Below, in pieces: positions 46,501 through 56,878 of a stretch of 64,000 nt of DNA. The DNA is from Rhyacichthys aspro. Its lineage: Eukaryota; Chordata; Actinopteri; Gobiiformes; Rhyacichthyidae. The stretch is taken from the NCBI GenBank assembly GCA_036850595.1, contig CM072161.1:10685905-10749904 (forward strand), read 5' to 3'. The stretch's first letter is position 1. Each line of letters starts with the position of its first letter. Made by a program: the position numbers and the translations under genes. Under the pieces are notes generated by a model. The model had not been told where the DNA came from. It worked only from the letters and a program-made list of their open reading frames with translations, and did no database searches.

Positions 46501-49500
46501 GATTGTCTCTGTGTTATGTAAAGGGTTGCTTTCCATCTGATTCTCTTTTCCCTGTTTTGGGGGACAAATAACCTTTAAAAGGCAGAAAAAAGTCAAAATG
46601 TACCATATTTAAAGGCCCTGTTTCAGACCACTGACCCTTAATGGTCACAGATGTACATTTGTACATTAAATTGGGATAACAAAAACCAGGATTTATGGAA
46701 AAATCATATAAATACCAAAGAATAAATGTGCACAAATAAGAATAATTACATTTGCAAACACAATATTTAAAAAGTGCTGAGTGACATTCAGTGGCTGGTC
46801 TAAACACCATCTTTAAGCCCTACAACCAGAATAGTGGCCTAATAATAGGAGCAATGGCCATAACCTTCGTACTGAGCTGACGTTAAACTTTTACCAAATC
46901 AATTAAAAAGCAATGTGGCTATAGCGTAATGATTTTTGAATCTTTTTTCACTTTTCACCGTCCTTTACTGGCTTTATTAATGTTTGGTACAAGGAGGATG
47001 TTATATCAACCACTGAGACAAAAGAAACTTTTATCTCTGGCAGGAAGTACATTCTCTGACACAGTTTCTTGGAAACTCCTTAAACATTTTTTTTCTGACA
47101 TTGTCTCTCTGCTCTTGTTTATCTTTATCCAGAAGTTACAGTAGATGAATGAATCCAGCCATTGTATTGTATTTCAAAAGTCTTGTTTTTTTTGTGTGCT
47201 ACAGTATCAGGTGGGTCAGCTGTACTCTGTGGCCGAGGCCAGTAAGAATGAGACGGGTGGTGGAGAAGGAGTGGAGGTGTTAAAAAATGAGCCCTATGAG
47301 AAAGAAGGAGAGAAGGGACAGTACACACATAAAATTTACCATTTGCAGAGGTAAGCCATGCTTTTGAAAACTTATCAAATGTGTCAATAGCATCTCCTTC
47401 AGGTTTCATGTCTAAATGTCAAACTTTCGGTGTATGTGGTTTAGTAGTGTTGTTTTATTGCTGACTGCAGATTAAGTTAATGAACAGAAATGTATTTATA
47501 TGATTCTGTTGTCTGAATAAATTACTTAAGCTTATACAATCCAACAATAATACAAAATAATATTATGGATGAATAGTTTGGAGTGTTTGCCTGGCAAAGC
47601 ACTGACATTTGCATTTCTTGTAACAAATCTTTTGTGCAGTAAAGTGCCGTCATTTGTGAGAATGTTGGCTCCTTCATCAGCTCTTAACATCCATGAGAAA
47701 GCTTGGAACGCATACCCATACTGCCGCACAGGTAACCTGCAGTGAACACCAGCACTTAGAATATCTGTTTTCTGGTGTTTTTACACAGTCAACATGCCAT
47801 TTGACCTGTCTTTAGATAAATGAGACACAGGCCACAGACACATTTTGTCATTATACAAAATAATTTACTAAATATACATAAGTGTTCACTCTTGGGCATC
47901 ATGGAGTCTCTCTGTTCCATCCACTCTCTCTCCGTCTCTCTCACTGTCACCTTGAAGGAGTATCTGAATAATTTAAAGTATGTCCAGTGAGAAGAGGCAT
48001 GCATCACTCGAGCCTTCAGCCTGAGATCACACACAGTCAGTTGCCAGACACTTTTGTGACATACAAGCACAGAGCAAAAACCAAGTTTACCTAGCAACAA
48101 TGAAATAATACCATCTTTTAGCTTTAGTTTCTCATTGGCCATTGTACATCACATCTTTTGTCATTTATGTCTTGCTGTTTTAATTCTTTCCCTCTTCTCT
48201 CTTCTTGCCACGATGTGATTCTGCAGTCATCACTGTAAGTAAATTCTTCTCTTTCATCCGAAACATGTTCACAAGTGCCATGACGCTCATTGACAGGTCA
48301 AAGTAAGCCGAAAGTCGAGATAGAAATTTGATCTGAGTGTCACCCTAGTGGCAGGGCTAGTCAGACACAGTGACTGTGTGGGTTGTGTGCTGCTTGTATG
48401 ATTAGTAACATAATTGTTATTCAGCCGGGATTTACCCTGTCCTTTGTCCTTTCTCTGCAGAATGAGTATATGAAAGATAACTTCCTGATCAAGATTGAGA
48501 CGTGGCATAAACCTGACTTGGGACACCTTGAAAATGTAAACATTAAAAATAATGTCTTTTGATGTTCATAAGCATTTGTTGCTTTATTTCTGCTGAAAAT
48601 ATAAAAGATAACATTGTTCATTCATTTGCTGTCATTTGCCAGCCATCTTTATGTCATACAGCTTTAGCCTGTGCTTTCTTTGCTTTATGTGAGGTACCTT
48701 CAGAGACTTTGTTTATAGCAGCTTATCTCTGTTTAGGTCCATGGGCTTGATCCTGAGACCTGGAAAAAAGTGGATGTAGTCTATATTGATATCGCAGACA
48801 GAAGCCAAGTAGAACCTAAGGTGTGTTTTACTGTGGATTTTATTACATCCAGTGCCAGCTCCTTCATTTGTTACACCATCCATGTCGGTCATGTATCATT
48901 TTTCTCCAGGATTACAAGCCAGAAGAGGATCCTTGCAAGTTCAAATCAATGAAGACAGGAAGGGGACCTCTAGGACCTGACTGGAAGGTACAGTGTGTTT
49001 TAATTGTTTTAGCCACTTAAAAGTAAAAAGTAGGACTTCCTTTACTGCATGTAGAGCTAAGCACATGCAGGGTTTGTACATTGCACATGTATTGTAGGTG
49101 TGTGGATGGAGGACATGAGTTTATTTGCTCTGGGTTTGTTCTTTTGCAGAAGGAGCTTCCCAACAAAAAAGACTGCCCACACATGTGTGCCTACAAACTG
49201 GTCACTGTCAAATTCAAATGGTGGGGCCTGCAAAACAAAGTGGAGAACTTTATTCAAAAGGTATGTTGTGTATTTACCAGAATAAAGCTGATAACAAGGT
49301 CCCTCTGATAAAGCACTGGACCTGGATTAGCCTCTAGTGGATGAATAGTGTAATGCAACTCTCAATGGATGAGACTTTCATTGTGTCTAATCAGTCATTT
49401 AACCCTGTTTATAGGCATTAATATTAATGTTTCTTTTGCTTTAGCAAGAGAAGCGCTTGTTCACTAACTTCCACCGTCAGCTGTTCTGCTGGATTGACAA

Positions 49501-49704
49501 TTGGATTGAGTTGAGCATGGAAGACATTCGACGTATGGAGGAGGACACACGTAAGGAGCTAGACGAGGTGAGAAAAGACAGAGCAGTGAGCCACAATGGT
49601 TTCTTTTAAAGAAGAGCACTGTCAGTGTTATGTTTCTGTTTGTTTTAATGTGACAGATGAGAGTGAAAGATCCTGTGAAAGGCATGGTGGCGCTAGAGGA
49701 CTGA
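43533..49704 (+). CDS. pitpna: Phosphatidylinositol transfer protein alpha (complete, 11 coding exons)
   Basis: Cytosolic carrier exchanging phosphatidylinositol and phosphatidylcholine between membranes (family knowledge). Exons: 43533-43549, 45595-45625, 47205-47350, 47640-47731, 48227-48234, 48461-48535, 48737-48820, 48910-48987, 49150-49260, 49445-49567, 49657-49704; joined 270 aa, identical to the usual length. The N-terminus MLIKEFRVILPISVEEYQVG, the lid-loop region after NEYMKDNF, KTGRGPLGP, CAYKLVTVKFKWWGLQ and the end DPVKGMVALED identify the alpha isoform. Exon 5 is only 8 bases long and is required for the frame (T-V-I-T-N-E-Y across three exons). The first intron is about 2 kb and contains a poly-A run near 43936-43956. 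A likely very long 3'UTR runs to about 53210. Confidence 0.97.
47479..47590 (+). mobile_element. Degenerate fragment of the pitpna hAT MITE family, in intron 3
   Basis: This segment, from AACAGAAATGTATTTATAT to GAATAGTTTGG, aligns with 52788-52875 inside the intact element in the pitpna 3'UTR. There are scattered substitutions and a small insertion. The terminal inverted repeats are not retained. It lies 50 bases upstream of coding exon 4. Confidence 0.65.
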
Positions 49705-52700
49705 GGTTGGGTTGAACTGTGAATGCTGCTGCTCATCAGGTAGGAACCTGTCAATGAAATATAACTGTACAATAGGCTGGACATTCAGGGATCTTTACTG
49801 ATAATATTAAGGTTTATAATGAATATATTTTTGTGCTTAACAGGAAACTATTTTGCTTGAGATATAGAAAATAATATTTTATAATTCTAAGAAGTATTTC
49901 TTAAAGCCAAGATACAAAATATTGCGTAAATTGTTACATAAAAACACCTTATCCTCAAGTGTAAAAGTTTAGTTGCTTCTAGTGTCTTTAGAAAAGCCTT
50001 TTGAAGTGGTTTGTGATTAATAAGCTGTGTCGTCTCTGTCTGTTTCAAACTAGTACACCCAGACACCAGCGGATTCACATCCTTCTTCTGTTCTAACTGA
50101 CACAACAAGCGGCTGTCTGGTCCAACCCCTCTCCTGGTATAATCTGGTTTTCAGGGATTCTGGACCTAGTAAACTCCTAAGATTATATCTTCCACCTCAT
50201 GTCTCCTGTCCTATCAGTATCTATTACTTTTTGTTTTTCATCCGTCAAAACCTTATGGTTCTCTGAGGCCTCCAGTAGCAACCATTTCAATCCTGGCAGT
50301 CTCTCCGCTCGACAGAGAGCAGTGTCATTTATCTCTGTGATTTAGGGTTTATTTCTAATTAAGATATCCCAGTGGTGTATATACAGTATATTGGGAAGTT
50401 GAATAACTGTATTAAAATATATGCTATATATATATAAATATATATATAAACAGGGTTTTTAAAACTATTTTGTCTGTAGTTTTATCTGCGAGTGTTTCTT
50501 TTTCAGATTGTATCTCCTCCGTGTTTAAACTTGTGATTTTTCTTTCCCTCTTTAGTTTGTTTTCTTTTTTGACTTGTGCTTGTCACACTTTTATGCAGTG
50601 TTTCCTTTTTGTTGTCAAAAGTCAATTTTGTGGATCTCAAAGCGCAGCTGTATGGTCGGGATTGTGCTGAGAGCATAGGTCGTCTTAACTCTTCTCCTCT
50701 TATTCCACAAAGCTCTTTTTATCTGTAATATGCTGAGGCGTTTGTTTTGTTCCTCTGCTTTGTGAGTTTGTGTGTGCGCTTCTCTTTGTGTATAAATGTG
50801 AGTTTAGCACTTGTTGCTCTGGCTTTTCTACATTCATTCATTTTTCCCTCCTTAAACTCGGTTCATATAAACAGACTGCTTCTGTTTAGTGTAGACTAAA
50901 GGGTGCTCATAAAACTGCTGGAAGAGATGCACCGATACAGAATACACATCACATGGCAATGAAAAGTGTACAGTACACAACTACAGTAAAAGAGCTATAA
51001 CAGTGTAAATGACTTCCTCTTTGTTGGGCTTTCATTCTTTTCACTGCAAAACTAGCAATTATAGCTTCCTTCACCAGTTATGGACATATAGCTCCATTTT
51101 ATCACTGCAATTAGATAAAAGTGTTCCTGCCCTGACTCTCATTTCTTCACCCACAGTGGATAAGTCTTATCCAGTGATAGCAATAAATACCACGTTGCCA
51201 TGGTCTCTTTATCTTATTCTGCAAATGGCATGAACCAGAGCTCATGCTTGAGGTCAAGTTGAACTGTTCCTCATCAGATGCAGTTTTCTATTGAGTCTGT
51301 CAGTGGATGAGGCGTGTCATCAGTTTCTCGGTGTATGCATGGGTGATGTGCAGTGTCGAGTGTTTTGTGATTAGTAAAGCTAAGGACAATGAATGAAGCT
51401 TAAGGAGCACAGCAGGCAGTTCAACCCCATCTGACATGTTTACCCTCTTCTCACTTACTTTTTGTTGTCTTTCTACCAGTGTGAAAACTTTAAAGAGCAA
51501 GCAACATAGTACTTCCAAAGGCTAAAGCCATAACAATCATTTAGCCAGTGCATTCTCATGAGAATAAATTGCAGCTGCTCACATATTATCGTTTACTCCT
51601 ATGTTAAAGAGGTTCTTGAGTGCTAGTTTTGAACACTGTTGCTGAATTGAAGCACAAATGAGGGCAATGAAACACTAGTAGTGTCACATCCGGCGAATTA
51701 TTTCTACAGACACTCATATTTCATTTATGTGTAGTATACTTTAAAACACTAGACACAATTATTCCAGATATGTGCTAGTAGCTTATCATTTGTATTAGTT
51801 AATGTCTTGGGATTTCTGTTGCCTCCTCTTTTAAAGCAAACACTGACCCTCTTTCTCTGAGTCCATCTTACTCGTACAGTCTGTGATGGGCTACCAACTG
51901 AACCCTGGAGATTTGTGGATGTACTGTATGTATTGACATTGTAAATAGTAAATCAACTTAAGTAGATGAACACACATATATATAGATGAGACTGTCCTGC
52001 CCAAAAAACAACACTGGTTATTCCTACACAAACAAACTGGTCTGACTGACAGTTGAGGGAAAAAGTAGTGCATCATAAAAACATCTTAATGCTTTCTTAG
52101 CTATAGAATATTTCTCTGCAGATTTCAGGATGCTCCAGCAAAGCAATAACTGTATGTGGTATGTCACAACACCTTGAGCTAACATTGCAAAGCAGAGACA
52201 AAGCAAAACCCTATTTGTCATTAGCTCCTGGCTTCTCATGTGTCATTGGTAGGACAGCGTATAGATATATATTTTTGTTCTGAATGTTGTATCTTTGTTG
52301 TCAGTCTCTGAAAAACACGAACAAAGTAACTCGTAGTAAAATGGCAGCTTGACTTATTTAAGTGGTCCACATTTAAAACTGAGGAGAAGCTCTGCACTGA
52401 TAGTCGTGAATGAGAAATTACATTCAGGAGCACTGTCTACACTGCCTGGGCCTAGACAGCTACACAATCAGCAGAAGCAGTTAGATGTTGACTATAGCCG
52501 TCGCTCTCAACTGGTGGGTTGGGACCCAGAAGTGGGTCGCTGAGTGTGTGGTTAAAAATATACATTGGATACAAATACAGTTTTGTTATATTCTGTGAGA
52601 CGTTTGCCAATAACCATGTAATGGCAATTCAATGAAAAGTGACAGGTTTAGGTCGTATTAAGGTGTCGACAAGATTTTGAAGCATAAACGTGTTGATGAT

Positions 52701-53210
52701 GGATTTACTTAAATAGGATGTCAAATGGTTTTAAATATATGACATAAAAGCTTTTATTTTTGATAAATAACTTTACTTGGTTTGGTAAACAGAAATGTAT
52801 TTATATAATTCAGTTGCCTGGATAAATTACTGCAACAATAATCCAAACTAATACTACAGAGGAATAGTTTGGGCTGTGAGTCCCAACATGAGACCAGTTG
52901 AGAGCCACTGGACTATAGGTCCCTTTTAAGAGCCTGGAGATACTACACAAGCCTGTGAGAGAATACAGTTTAACAGAGACAATCTCATAGATATCTGTTG
53001 TTAGATTCCTAATCAGAATATGAAACCAAATGACTCCACAGTCCCACTCAGTTTTGAACTCTCTCTTTCTCCCTCTCTCTCTTCCTCTTGTTAGTTGTCT
53101 CCTGTTTTTCTTTCTTTTATTGTGAATTTGTGCCTTTTTGTCATCTTATCTTCCAATAACACTACTGTACATTGGAAAAGTAAAGAACTGAATAAAAAGA
53201 AGTAAAACAA
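49705..53210 (+). other. pitpna: Probable pitpna 3' untranslated region
   Basis: No gene or coding frame is visible in this 3.5-kb AT-rich stretch. The first clear AATAAA after the stop in a convincing context is at about 53191-53196, so a long 3'UTR is likely, as in mammalian pitpna. It includes an AT-dinucleotide tract near 50424-50450 and a hAT MITE at 52498-52910. Earlier alternative polyadenylation is possible. RNA evidence would be needed to fix the end. Confidence 0.5.
52498..52910. mobile_element. hAT-type MITE with 8-bp target-site duplication
   Basis: The 413-base element starts CCGTCGCTCTCAACTGGT. It ends in the near-perfect reverse complement, read outward as CAGTGGCTCTCAACTGGT: 18 bases with two mismatches. 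It is flanked on both sides by the identical 8-bp duplication GACTATAG (52490-52497 and 52911-52918). An 8-bp duplication with CAGTGG-type ends is the hallmark of the hAT superfamily. There is no transposase frame, so it is non-autonomous. It lies in the probable pitpna 3'UTR. Confidence 0.9.
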
Positions 53211-53219
53211 ATGTGTTGT

Positions 53220-54190
53220 GGCTGTGCAATGGTTTTCATTTGAATGTGACAGCACCTGTGTGCATTTTCCAAATCTCAGCTCAAAAGGCATTTAAAACAA
53301 ATGCCGCTTGAACAGGTGCAGATGTTTAGTCACTACATGGGCAAATTTGGAGCCTCTGTGATGTATAAAGACACTGTATAAAAGGAGGCTAAATTAATCA
53401 GGCTTAGGACGCAAAGATTACTTTAAACCCTGATTATGAGGCGAAGAGGAGCCAGCAGGAACACTACACATTTTGTGAGGCAAGGCTCAAGGCCTCTCCA
53501 ATGTTGAAATGAAAACATTCACATTTAGTTTAGTTTTCGTCCCTTGTGGCTTTATAAATCTCAAGAGAATAAATGAAATCTGATTCCTCCATCTTTTTTA
53601 ATATTATTTCAGATGTTTGGATCATTACATTTTTTATGTTGGAGAATCACATTGCATTGAGATGGCGACCCTTAAGAGGTTTTGATATAAGAACTTTTTA
53701 AATACATCACTCACTTAGACCTTTTTATTTGTAGGCGGTTCATGTGGATGCAGAGATTGTGGGTTTAGCTTTAGTTTTGTTCCTCTGCTTATTTCTAGTG
53801 TACTCTGTTCATTACTGTTTAATTCCTGGTCTTTGGACCTACTTCAGCGAGATCCATTTGATTCATATATTATATATATTTTGGTGTTGGACAGAAGTGT
53901 GTGGTGGGATCTCTGTGTGTATCATGAAGACAGCTTTGATTCAGTCACACGTTTGTTTCCAAAAGACTAAATTTCAAAGTTGGGAATAAATTTCATTGAG
54001 TGTCATTATGTAACCATGTGGCTAAGAAAGGGAAGGATTATTTATGAATATACAAAGGGGGCTATGGTGCAACAAATACCATGCGTCACGGTGACATGGA
54101 ATAAACAGACATGACCATTCAGGAATGAGATAATAGGCCTACGTCCCCACTGGTTGTGAACTGACCTGGGATAAGGCCGCGCGTGATCCG
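53220..54190. other. Intergenic region between pitpna and inpp5k, nothing recognised
   Basis: AT-rich sequence. An 81-codon plus-strand open frame at 53744-53989 is hydrophobic but has no splice structure or family similarity. Confidence 0.6.
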
Positions 54191-54408
54191 ATGTTCCGCT
54201 TTAAGTCCTGAGCAGGTTGTGGGAGCAGGCCTCCAGAAACAAAGCGCACAACAAACCACCGAAACCAAAACACACCACAGTTAAACAACGGGACTCTCGG
54301 CAGGAAAGCGCCTCCAGTCTCTCGACTCCCCTTCGGAGAACTTTGTCATCTGCCAGCACGGGGTCTGCGGCTTCTTCCGGACGCCACAAGAGAGAGACAA
54401 ACCCACCG
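54190..54408 (+). other. inpp5k: Candidate inpp5k 5' non-coding exon
   Basis: A GC-richer block upstream of inpp5k ends at the strong donor CCACCG|GTAAGAG (54409). It could join the exon-like segment at 55550 or the coding exon near 56827. An open frame runs through it but no family similarity was seen. The transcription start is not defined. Confidence 0.4.
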
Positions 54409-55549
54409 GTAAGAGTCTGAGGGAAGGTCAGGGGGGTCTGGGTCTGAGAGGAGAGTTGGCTGGTCCTGTAGTGTCATGTGTTTACTGTAGTTGAGCGTGA
54501 GTTCAACATGCATCCATCTCTGAAGAGCTAAATATAAAAAGTAATGCAGTTAAAACCCCTCGTGCATTCAATTGACTCTTTTGACGTTTTGTTTTTGCAA
54601 AAGTGTGTTATTATGCATTTGGTTGGATTTTGCGTCATGCCAGTCTTGTGAAATCTCTGTCTTAATCCTGATCCATTTTAATCAGTGAAAGCTACTGGCA
54701 TTAATCAGATTCTGAAGACAATGTGGACATTTAGGCTCATGTTAAGTTTCTAAACATACATGTACATACAATGAAAGTTACACTTTTGGTTAGGACAGAG
54801 CTACTGAGGGCTTCTTATCTGCTGACCCTCATTCTCCTTTAATCATCATCTTTATTGACAGACTCAAGGTCCATATAAAAAGCATCACAAAACAAACCCA
54901 ACACACAACATATACAATAGAAAAAAGACACTTATACCAGTGTTTCCACAAAGAGGACTGGTAGTGCTCTGCACTAAAGCTGGGTTTTACCAGTATCAGG
55001 CTGTTCTCAGAGTTATTCACGCGACAGATAAATCTGTGCATCAGATTTCTCATTAGTGCCTGAAAGGTTCTGACATGAGCCTGAGAAAACAACAGACTGG
55101 CACTGCTGGACCTGGACCTTAAGCAGAATCCTCAAGGCATCATTGTAAGCAGCTTCTGTAGACTAGCTCTCTTATATTTACACCACAGTGGAGCAGTATA
55201 CAGAGGTGTACAGTAAGTTCTGAAAAGGTGGATTTTCACATTGTCTGAACTCCTTTAAGATTATATCACAGCACTATTGTGGGCCTCTCAATACATTGCT
55301 ATTCTGTTGAGATTTCAGATGTTCAAAAATGTTATGTTTGTCATCATAATGTTGATCTGAGACAGAATGCTTTCAATAACTTGTTGGTCCATGAAGAAAA
55401 AAATATAGTGCAATGATCCACTGTTTCTGTGTGAGCCTCTGGTCGCTGTCACTTTACTGATGGTATTATTATACTGTGAGCTTTCCTGCCTCCTTATGAG
55501 TGTCCTTACTAGACTCTGACTGATTCTAGATGTGTTTGTTTTGCCACAG

Positions 55550-55601
55550 GGGAGAATATGAGCACTGGAAGAACTCACTATGTTGGGAAGGATAAGTGCA
55601 G
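55550..55601 (+). other. inpp5k: Candidate inpp5k 5' leader exon
   Basis: A good acceptor (GTTTGTTTTGCCACAG) and donor (GTGCAG|GTAAGG) bracket 52 bases. It contains an ATG. If joined to an acceptor at about 56826, that frame stops before the inpp5k ATG, so it would be an upstream ORF rather than an N-terminal extension. The inclusion is inferred. Confidence 0.4.
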
Positions 55602-56878
55602 GTAAGGTACCCTTTCAAAAGTAATAAAATTATTTTGAAAAAGAAAATAAGTGAGCCGTATTGAAAAGAAAAATAGAACTAAAGGATATAAAGCTGCATG
55701 TAGAGGCCAGAAAGGGGTGCAACCTGTGTTTGAATTACCCAATGCTAAGTAGCTTTGTGGCTGCAAGGGTCTGAGCCTTAATATAGTCTCTATTCTTTAT
55801 TTCTCAATGGAGCAGTGAACCCTTCTGTTATCTGCTTAGCACCTCTGGTTTCTAAAGAATGTGCCCTAAGTCTCTCCTTGTGACAGTGTTACATGAACTG
55901 ACGGGAAAACTGGGGCACTAAAGATTAGACTTTTCTAGTTTTATTTATGAAATAACAAATTAAAGTTTGTCTAATCCTTGCCACAGAAATATCTTCAGAA
56001 AAACAACAACTTTGGCAAGACTCCGTAATACAGTGATTAAAACAAAATGCTACTGTGTAGTGTTCAAAAGAGAATTGTTTTGCTTTCAGGTAAGATTTTA
56101 TATCTAAATGTAAAATTAATCGCTTGATCAAACAAAAACTGCAATATTAAAGTAATGTAAAAGCATTTTATAGGAATTACATAGAAAGCTTAAATCTTAT
56201 TAAGGCATTGCCCATTATAAACCTGATCTAAATGTGAGTAAATTGTGATGATGTAACCTTGGTGTTGAAACATAAATGTCAAAGTGTACAATTAACCTCC
56301 ACTACTTAGAGTCTCCATACATAACCTTTCACCTAAATGAGGAGAAAATGGATTGAGGCCAAAAGAAGCTAACGCCATTGTGTAGTGTTGTCCTTTCACT
56401 AATGCATGGCTGCAATTATGAGGTTGCATGCTTTGTTCAACACAATCGGCTGATGCCAGCGGTAAACCTCTTACCGATCTCAACTGTTGCCCAAGTGATG
56501 CAAAAATGCTCTCTACCTCTTAATACACACATGCATTCACTAGGCACACACACATGTTCACATGCCTGTCTCCTGCCAGCGATTAGAGTCCAAATCAGAC
56601 CCACATTCCCAACTCGCCCCAATCGTTGCTTCATCACTGCATGAGTGCACAGGACCGCACTGCCCCAGGACGGACTGCAGCAGCAACACTTTCCCTGGGA
56701 ACTTCTTCTGGACATTTTGTAGGAGTAACAACACAGGGCAAATGTTATCCTGAACAGAGAAAGCCTTTTTTTCTAATGGCAGCTACTAATGCAACTGGTG
56801 AAGATTGAGAGTAAGCCATTTCTCCAGGTGGATTTTGTTTGGACGACATAAAGGTGTATTAGTGTAGAGTCTCCTGAG

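Noticed and set aside
53744..53989. 81-codon hydrophobic open frame between pitpna and inpp5k
   Set aside because: It starts inside AT-rich, T-rich DNA that generates hydrophobic codons by composition. No promoter, poly(A) signal or similarity was seen.
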